This document shows positions 55,311-64,000 of a stretch of 64,000 nt of DNA, in pieces. The DNA is from Daphnia carinata (taxonomy: Eukaryota > Arthropoda > Branchiopoda > Diplostraca > Daphniidae), in contig NC_081331.1 of the NCBI RefSeq assembly GCF_022539665.2, forward strand, positions 11,936,638-12,000,637, in the 5' to 3' direction. The notes under the pieces were generated by a model that was not told the origin of the DNA, did not search any database, and saw only the letters and a program-made list of their open reading frames with translations. The translations under genes and the position numbers were made by a program. Each line of letters begins with the position of its first letter. Within the stretch, counting starts at the first letter, position 1.

Positions 55311-58300
55311 TTAGAGGAAATCTTTATCCGGTGGAATGGGACTAGAAAGGTCGTATCGGACGTCGAGTATAGTTCTATCTGGTACTTGTCCGCTCATTTC
55401 CGCCGACGGCGACGTGATCGTGACGTAATCACAGCACCGCTGTCGCTGCAGGGTACCTACGCCAGCCGTTCCACCCGGAGCGATGCCTATTACTCCGCTG
55501 CCTGACTTTAAAATCGTTCCAGAACCATTGCAAGACGAAGGAGGCGTCTGCAGGAAGAGCGTTTCGCAATCGGTCTCTCCCGGAGTGTGACTCCGCATGA
55601 TACTTCCATTGACGGAAGTCAACATGCTGTGTGATACATCACTGACAGAACGTTGGACATTAGCGCCGGCCTGATGCTGGGCCAGCTGCTGCTGTCGTCG
55701 ACGATCTCTGCGATAGTAGAGGCCGGCGAACGTGAGCACGTTGAGGATGAGCAGGGAACAACCGATGGCGGTTTTATAATCGTGAAAGTTTGGAATCCGG
55801 TTTAAATAAATTTGTTTTATGTAATGGAATGAATGGAATGTTTACCTATTGTGACGCTTAGGGCTGTTGAATAGACAGTTGAATCATTGGTCATTGAGCC
55901 GGAACCAGAATTTCCGGTCTGAGTTGACTGTGATGACGAGCTGTTGTTGACGTTGGTCGTGGCATTTGAAGTCGATGGCGAAGCGGTCGGGGTGTGTGGC
56001 TGTGGGATAACGCAGGTGACTTCTTTTGTTCCGGCAGTCCGTTCTTTCGTGACGTCGACATAAGAACCGTTGACCCATGCCGGAAGAGATAGAGCAGATC
56101 CAGTTCCGGCTGTTTCCAAACCTTCGGGCGTCAGAATTCCGTGCCCTTGCTGGACGTCGTGCTGGCCCGTCCGCTGCAGTTCCGGCAGCAATTGCAGCAG
56201 GACAGCCATGCGGTGAGCCCGATACTGGCTTTTCATTTTCGGTTTGGATCCTGTTGCATATATGCAAATAGCATTATATCATCATGGTTGAATACTTAAC
56301 GTAATAGGATATTGTAATACGGTTCATTTAAGTTAAAAATTGAATTCTGTCTGTTGGTATATCAAATGAGACAGCCACTTGGTCTAGATTGAAGTTTAAC
56401 AGCGAGCAAACCCATTCATGAATGCATGAAGCTCTACAGCTCACACGAGCAAAAAACAGTTAATTTGAATAATTGCATTATTAATGCCAATTAGCCTAAA
56501 ATTTCAAAAGTATCTCTAGGAATATGTAACACAACTGGCTGAAATCAAAGCTACCAAATGGCATAACCCTCCATCCTAATGTGTAATGCAATAATGGCCA
56601 TGTAATAAAAAATTACCTATTTCCATGTATTTTCTCTGTTTCTTATCGTATGGTTCCCAAACGATGCTCTTGAAACGATTGCGTTCTTTACAGAGTCGAA
56701 GTTTTTCGTCTTGCGGCTCGTTCGGATTCCTGCGGACAAACGAAGACATGAGATTTTGGACAAAAGATCGTTAAATTCATTCATTATTTCTTATTGGTTC
56801 AATGCACGTCAAGAAAGAGCGAATGCATAGCTAAAAACTAAAGAATAAAATGTTTGATAGATCAAAGAGCTAACCATGCATTTTGACAAGAGTTTTTCTT
56901 ATTGGCACATCAGCACTTTCCAAAGCTGTTTTCAAACTTTGGTTGTTTAGCTGCTGCCTGTCACGAGCCAAACTTTGCAATCATGCGCATCGATGCCATT
57001 TTCGTAATGGAAAGTTGACTGTAGAGAGCCCCAGTATTATCAGTATGAAAACACTTAGATCTTACTAGAGTGTAAGCAAAATTTGACCCGTTCTCGGTAC
57101 TCGTAAAAATCGTTGCTAGACAACCGTTCAACTTAAGCGTAGGACGGTCATCAACGGGCAAGTTGTGCCATTTGGGCACTGCAATCGGAACAAGTACATA
57201 ACAGCCTATGACATAACTTATTCGATCGAACATACACTTTTAATTATTGCCGTCGTATAAATTGATCATTGATGAAATTTAAAAAATGTTTAATCAGAAA
57301 ATTGTTTAGCCCTATGCGCGACTCCCGTTCAATAATTGGACTTGTCTTTTTTCGCATTAGGTTGGCGTCATGGAAAAGAAGACTCATATCTTCCTTTTTG
57401 TAATCACACACAAACGTTGAAAGTGTCGTGCTGTGAGATAGAATGAAAAAGTGATGCTAGCCGTGAAATATTGTCGTTATTGCGTCTCATCTTATCGATT
57501 TCCGACTGACAAATTTCGTTTTTTCTCTTATATTCTTAGCACGTCGCTGGACGCATAATACGTGTCTAGGCTTATATTCTTCTTCCCTTCGACTGCGGCA
57601 AGGATTGTTTGCTACGACACTGTTGTAATCCGTGTTACGTGGTGGAGAAAGAGTCACAACTTGGAGGCATTGAAACGAAAGATTCCCCATTTCTCAGCGA
57701 AGTGATGGATGACAACAACCCAAGGAGTGTAATCCCGGTGTAATCACAATAGAAGCAAGCTTGCGTGTATGAACATGTAGGGCCTATTCAGTCTTACTGT
57801 GAACAAAACTAATGCATTCTCGACGTCAGTATAGATGCATTGCTTTCACTTAACCTTTTTTTCTTATTCAATTTAGATTTGATATCATTTTTACCTTCCT
57901 GTAATTGTATAGTTCGAATGGAACGCAAGACTTACCCAGAACGAGCGAAATTGGCGAATAGAGTCATGATGGCTTCCGAATAGGAGGCATCCTGCTTACT
58001 GGAGTAATTACGGTTGTATGGCTGTTGCTGTGAGTAGCCCCCTGCTGAAGTAAATAGTCCATTGGTCGTCAATAAGGCCGATCCGAGTACTAGCGACAAC
58101 TCAAAGCCGTGAACAGCTTGCGGTCTCTGTAAAAATCAGCAATAGGGTTATGTTATTATCAGCATTGATGTTATTATTACAATCGCAAACACGAAACAAA
58201 AAAAGGGAGGGGGGAGGGGATAAATGCCAAAGAGTTAAAAAACCCTGATAGACTTATGTTTTTTTTCCTTTCGCTGTGTTGCTGGCCAGAAGCTTTGACC

Positions 58301-60848
58301 TTTTTTCCTTTTACCGTCTTTTTTCAAAGAGGGAGTGTAACTCTCATTTTTAATTAAACAACGTCAACGCGTAATCCACCTATCGCTGACAAGCCATTAT
58401 AGCCTTTTCGTGTGCGTTTGCGTCTGTATAAATTTTGTTATTCTATTCGTCGTACCCAACATTTATTGAGCATCACTGACGTTCGTATGTTCGCGCAGCA
58501 GTTAAGCAGGGATGAACTTACGGTGCTCATTCTATCGTCCGAAAGGCCAAAAGGAAACGAGAATAATAAAAGAGCTAAGCGTATACAGCACTTTAGAGGT
58601 CGTCAATGACGGCCATAACTTACTAATGACCTGGGCTAGGTCCCTATGAAAATTGGCTCTCGAATGTTGTGCTTAATTTCAATGACGTCTAGCTATAGCA
58701 CAGCGCATGTTTTACTACGCACTATTCGCAGTCTATTCGTTTTTATAACGACCCAGACCTGAGCTACCATCAGGTATAATGAAACAAATAAACGAACGAA
58801 ATAAAGCGCATTAGTTAGACCGCATTTTTCAGCGCAGAGGAAAGAGGTGCCTATCCAACATCTGCATTATATGCGAAAGTGCCCGTACATTCGTAATAGA
58901 CGCGCCTCACTTAACTGTTACATAACATTTATCTTCTACGTCACGTTGCATTGAGAAAAAAAGACAGAGTAACAGTAAAAAATAGTAAAAAAAAAGGACA
59001 AACTTAAATATGCATGTACTCTGCACACACGTGCAGCGCAAAGCTAAAGAACAGATGGCGACGACTTCTACGCAGGCAAATACAACCGGCTCGTTTCAAG
59101 TTTGGCTACCATTAAAGTTGCTATATGTGTGTGGCTTCACTGCTAGACGACCAAGGATCTTTCGGTTGGTCCCTCGGTTCATTATTCGTACCATTACAAC
59201 AGCGTGCAGTTTGAACACACACACACAGAGAAAACCAGTTAGTTTGACAGGCTACACGCGGTAGAAAGAAGGAGGAAAAAAAAGGTTCTATTTTTAAGTG
59301 GAAAGCGTTGACTATTGAAGTGCCAAGTTTTCATCGCTGGCGATGTCTGTAGTCCCCCCCCCCCCCCGCACGAGATGGAATTGCGGGGGAAATTGCGTTT
59401 CATTCAGCGGTTACTCGTTTTACTTTGGACCTTTTCTCTTCGTATACTTCAGACTCGTAGATCGGGACTTTACGAATAAACTTTACTAATTGAGACAGTT
59501 CAATTCTGATGAGTCGCGATCTTATGTCGTCATAAATGACATTATAAAAAAAACGGTCCTTTTTACGCGCGATACTCTTTTTATTGCTTTTTTTTCAAAA
59601 ATTTTGCGTTTGATATCGTGGCCAACATTTCGCTAAAAATGACTTGCCGTTACTTGGCTGAATGCACTTGAATCGCAACAAAAAAAAATGAAAAATAATA
59701 ATATAGACATACATAAACATGAGCTGCTATAAGCATCGTAGAAGCGAAATATTGCCAATAAGGAAGAACGTCATGGCGAACTTTTCCAATTTCCCATAGC
59801 GCCTTGTACATTCGCTCTTCGATCCATAAAGGGTTTATGCAAGCGTGTACCAAAAACTGGCTCATTCCGAACAGAATCGAACCATTAAAATGAAATAAGA
59901 AACGTTTTTTTTTTCTTTTTAAATATTCAAAGCGTAGACTATGAAAACTCCAAACCTCCTGTCACGCCTCATTTTATTTTATTTCCCTTTTTTTCCGGTG
60001 GCAGTAATAAACTTGAGGTACTTAGAGCAATAAAACTCAAATTTTTGCGCTATTCCTTGATCCATTTTTTTTCGTTCACGTGTAAGCTGAACAGGATAGG
60101 GCTCTACAATTGCATTTAAATGAAGAAAACACAAAAGTAAAAGGAATTGATACAAAAAGGACAATTACCTGAGTAACGGTCGGATCGATGATGTAAAAAT
60201 AGCTGTTTTTATCCGGCGAAGTGAGCGTGTCACCTAAGAGGATGGCTGGAGCTACATACTGGCCATCGCTTAACGCCTCCACTGTTGACTCGCGAATGCT
60301 AATAGGATGCTGTATCGTCCGTTCCCAGTCCGTATATTCGTTGACGAGTGTCAGGAAGATTTCCGTCTGGTGGTAACGGTAAGTGTCTGCAACGAATGCG
60401 CGGAGCAGCAAATCGCGTTCGACACCATCCAGACCTTGTTCGCTAGCCAATTCTGAAAGTTGGAAAGCGGATTCGAATCCGGAGACACCAAACAAACAAT
60501 CGTAGGTTGGTCGGCCATCTTCACTTCGCTTCCTCGGGCCTGGCGATGATGACGCGGGCGACGAAAGATGTTGACCGCGGATCACAACGCCGTCGATACT
60601 CGGCCCGAATGTGGTGCGAAATCGACGGAAAGCGCCCGGTCGTCCCACTTTCGCAGCCGCCTGTTCAATCCTCTCCAATGGGGCGTCACGCATGCAATTG
60701 AGGATCGTCTCGGAATCGCTACGGTCGCCCACCAAGTGGACGCAGTCGGCTGCTTGAGCCACTTGAAGTGCCACATCGTTGGCGTCGTTTACTAAAGCCC
60801 AAGAAGCTAAAGCCGAACCGGACATCATAATACCACGGTGAAATAAAC
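55311..60848 (-). CDS. Nlg: Neuroligin, 3' portion (5' exons outside the window)
   Basis: Postsynaptic type I membrane adhesion protein with a catalytically inactive cholinesterase-like ectodomain that binds neurexin. Exons (minus): 60169-60848, 57936-58126, 56617-56729, 55846-56250, 55311-55768, giving 614 codons in frame. Order seen: esterase-fold part GLFHRGIMMSGSALASWAL, VHGFELSLVLG, SEAIMTLFANFARSG; Ser/Thr-rich stalk (SSSSQSTQTGNSGSGS); one TM segment IGCSLLILNVLTFAGLYYRRDRRR; a cytoplasmic tail ending KDFL, compatible with a class III-type PDZ ligand. The nucleophile-elbow exon and signal peptide are not in the window, so catalytic status cannot be seen. SGSALASWAL and the TM sequence point to neuroligin rather than acetylcholinesterase or other esterases. 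The exon pair 55846/55768 lacks a canonical AG acceptor (intron ends CG). Confidence 0.9.
56730..57935. other. Neuroligin intron
   Basis: About 1.2 kb between neuroligin exons. No coding signal seen. Confidence 0.6.
58127..60168. other. Neuroligin intron with a poly-C tract
   Basis: About 2.0 kb between neuroligin exons. Contains a 14-bp C run at 59354-59367; nothing else recognised. Confidence 0.6.
59354..59367. repeat. Poly(C) tract, 14 bp
   Basis: Uninterrupted C run inside a neuroligin intron. Confidence 0.9.
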
Positions 60849-63800
60849 CTGTAAAAAAAATCAAAGAAAATCAATGAATATAAGACAAGAAAGAAAAAAA
60901 CATGAACATAATTTTTTACGAAACCAATAAAAATAAAAACGAATATGGGGAACAATTGATATGCAACAGAGACGGGCAGCAAACGAGTTACCCACATTAA
61001 GATAGTCTGTATTATAGCCTTACGAGTGCGCACAGTTCACAAAAATAGAGTTACGAAGATGAGCTGCAGTTGGGCAACTTTTCCATTCCAAAGAAAAAAA
61101 AAGGGCAATCCGTGATTCCATGACGAAGTCTATATTACTGAGCGTCAATAATCCCATTAAAAGTTGGCTGCAAAAGGAAAGGAAAAACGGATTCATGTTT
61201 CGCAGTCAGAATTCATAATGAACGTATCAGTGACGCTACCTCCACACAGTCAAGCAGGATTATTTTTTTTTTCTCTTAAGACCTTAGCAACAAGACGATA
61301 AATGGATATTAAGATGGGGTCTACATTTTTATTACGGCTAGCTATAGTTCTTCTCGCCTTGTGTGCATCGGTTAACCACCGCCAACCGTGCGGCCTGATC
61401 TCTTCTATGGATTTACGCGTCCCTCCTTCGCTCAGATGGAATAAACTACATAACATCCTGTGTGCGATGCGGAAACGAGCGGTTGTGGTGCGCTGGCACG
61501 CACGTAGATAAGACAAACGTCTTAAAGGCGCTATGCTGGGTATAGTCTTTGTGCTTAAGCCAACACGTCCAGCCCCATACATTGGGACGCACAGTACAAA
61601 CATACATTGTCAAAGGCAGGGCTAGGATGAGAAGCGAATATCCGGCAGCGCCTAAATCACAGGAGGCCGTCAAGTCAACCGCGGGAAAGGCCCTGAAGAG
61701 CAGTAATGAACACCCCGTACATCACACGGAACTTTGGTCGCTCTTCCCTTTTTGCTATTTCACTGCCTTATTTGTGAGGGCGCTTTGTTCCCGAATATCG
61801 TGTACGGGGACGGTGGTTGCGTCAGCTAGGATTATCTCGAGTCTATATGTGTACACAGGAAACATTACTGTTTGTTTGGCCCATTCAAAAAAGGAGGAAA
61901 AGCTATTTGTTTTCGTTTTTTTTCTTTTTTTTTCATCTTTTTCTTTATTTAGGTTTGTTAATTCAAATGTGTTTTTAGTTGAGCATAGGGTTTTTTATAT
62001 CAGGTATTTATTCGTCTTTGTCACGTGATATAAGATGCGCGGCTGGTGGTTGCAGATTGATCGCTTAGGGTGTTTGCTGTTCAAGGATTCGGAAGCGAAA
62101 GGTCGTCGTTACATCGCCAAATATGCTTTTGTAGTAGCTCGTTTTCTTGCATTTGCCTGTAGGCTATAACCTTACCTAAAAATAACGTGAAGTGAACAAC
62201 ATCTGTGAATGACCATCAATCTCTGCCGCATTGCCCTTTTCTATGTCTATAGAAGGATGATCTACGGCTATTAGCTCGGTCATCTGATCGGTTGGTATAA
62301 ATAAAGAATTGCTTCGCATGCGTATTCTGACGGCGAATGCCAGTTGGTGGGGGAACCAATCAATACGAAACCCAGACAGTACAAAGTGCAAAAAAAGAGG
62401 GAACCGGGGTTGGCTCTTTACAGTCACAAAGTATATGGTTTGTACCACGCCTTGATCGAGATCGATTCGTCAAAGCTTCCATGTTATATATAAAAGAGAA
62501 AAGGAAAGAAAACTTTTCCAATTAGGTTAGCACATTTTTTTTATTTTCGTTGCTGATTCTGTTTGTGTGTTTTGGATTCGAGCTGAAACAGAATAGACAG
62601 CGACCAATTGCATCCAGCGCCAGCACTCTAACTTCGATTCTGGTTCCAAGAATCGAATAAATGGAATAACAAATTCGAGGCTAGATTACATATACCCTTC
62701 CAGCTCCTACGGATCTCTACACCGAGACTTCATATGAAAAGTATTCTATTTTTGCATTGTTTTTTTTTATTCTTTTATTCACGGGAAGCACGAAAGGTAA
62801 GACTGACATTGGCAAAGCGCCGTTGTAACGTAGCGTATATTATTAGCTCGCGTTTCTAGACTTTTATGATACGCATGAGTTGAACTATTCGAACTTGAAA
62901 ATGTTCTGGTAACCACACCATGGTGTTATAGTAGAAAATGATCGATCACCGACAATCAGCATTTTTAAAATGTAGAACTGATACGAGCAAGCTGGAAATG
63001 GCTGAATAGGAAACACAGGCAGAGACGCAGGGTTTCTGATGTTGCGAAAGAATTTCTTAATACCATTAAAAAGGGATTTCTTCAATCAATTTGAACGTAG
63101 GCTACATAAAATCGCCACCCATAAGTAGTGGTTTCTATAAATAAATTTTAGAAGAGAGATCACCCTTTCATTTCCTCTTCCTGCCAATTTACTTTTCACG
63201 AACGTTTTCTAGTTCAACAGCCTTAAAATGGCAACTTACTCTTACCAAACACGGCAAACAATATCTTCTCACATCTAGAAGAATTTAAAGCTGCTTCAGG
63301 AAATATCTTTAACTCATTTCCCCGTGTGCGCATTAATGCATGCTAATATTCAACGATGTGGGACATGTTTAAACACGCTGATTCTTCGAGATAAAATTAT
63401 AAAGAAGGTTCAAAAGCTGATGCCATTCGCAAGCGGCATAGTAAAGAAGGTAGTACACGGGGATTGATGATGCCAACTGAACCGCTTGCGCTGCTATTCC
63501 AGTTTTAAAAAGCAGCCGCAAAAAAAGCGGCAGTGTCACAGCTTGTGTACATATAATAAACTGAAGCCTATTCCCTTTCTTTGTTGAATCAAGTGGCTCG
63601 TTTCGGCTACCGGTACGCGGCGAAGGAGCCTCACGAACAAACACAACAGCCTTTCTTTTACTAGGCGCAAACACGGGGAGGATGAAACGAAAGAAAATGT
63701 TTTTATCGATACAAAACACTCTACAGCTATTTTAGAATATTGGGATGGTCGGAGAAAGATGACTCGTATCTATTTATCGATGATCGATGGCGAAATGAGA

Positions 63801-64000
63801 TGTTAGGTTTTCCTCAAGTTGTGCCTAACAGATAGAAAACTGTGGAAGAAGTTAAAGCGCGAAAAGTTTAAAATTAAATGCTTAGAGGCTTATCTTTTTT
63901 AAAAATATTTATTATGTAATATCAGCTTACGTAAGCCCATCAGCTAATTTATATGTTTTTTTCCTGAACAGCGATGATAGGCGTTAACAAGAGCTTGCAT
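60849..64000. other. Neuroligin upstream intron (5' exons not found)
   Basis: No open frame in the last 3.1 kb on the minus strand matches the missing N-terminal esterase domain (oxyanion-hole or nucleophile-elbow motifs), so this is most likely intron and the gene continues beyond the window. Confidence 0.5.

Noticed and set aside
60169-60848. Acetylcholinesterase or other carboxylesterase
   Set aside because: SGSALASWAL, the long Ser/Thr stalk, the single TM segment and the cytoplasmic tail fit neuroligin; catalytic esterases lack this C-terminal architecture.

Overview
Eukaryotic, AT-rich nuclear DNA with short GT-AG introns and animal neuronal and signalling genes. Gene content (neuroligin, non-visual arrestin of the Drosophila kurtz type, a myosuppressin-receptor-like GPCR, NSMAF/FAN, CHMP1) and compact introns point to an arthropod. 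A branchiopod crustacean such as Daphnia is my guess, not something the sequence proves. Exon models were built by eye from reading frame, splice sites and protein-family similarity. Three complete genes give in-frame totals that match the usual family lengths (NSMAF 909 aa, arrestin 420 aa, CHMP1 199 aa).

Layout. 1-5,960 is repeat territory. A ~5.0 kb element made of two ~2.25 kb, almost identical inverted arms around a ~510 bp loop lies inside a dispersed AT-rich repeat and is flanked by an exact 6-bp target-site duplication. Each arm holds a mirrored, multi-exon mini-gene remnant and a run of GC-rich hairpins; the loop holds three tRNA-like sequences. 6,350-10,319 (minus) is NSMAF. 10,655-11,068 is another copy of the dispersed repeat. 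17,208-25,301 (plus) is a myosuppressin/FMRFamide-receptor-like GPCR in six exons. 28,223-34,029 (plus) is an orphan rhodopsin-class GPCR in four exons. 35,440-37,190 holds the repeat again, a degenerate GGGCAG minisatellite and a tRNA-headed SINE candidate. 38,411-39,171 (minus) is CHMP1; 40,791-45,189 (minus) is beta-arrestin. 51,886-51,957 (minus) is an initiator tRNA-Met. 55,311-60,848 (minus) is the 3' two thirds of a neuroligin, whose 5' exons lie past the right edge. The rest is intergenic or intronic with a few unidentified ORFs and simple repeats.

How the genes relate. Two neuropeptide-type GPCRs, an arrestin that desensitises and internalises GPCRs, an ESCRT-III subunit that sorts internalised receptors, and a postsynaptic adhesion molecule share the window. 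This is a thematic coincidence as far as the sequence shows: the genes have separate introns, separate strands and multi-kb spacing, with no evidence of co-regulation. The most unusual object is the giant inverted-repeat element at the left end.
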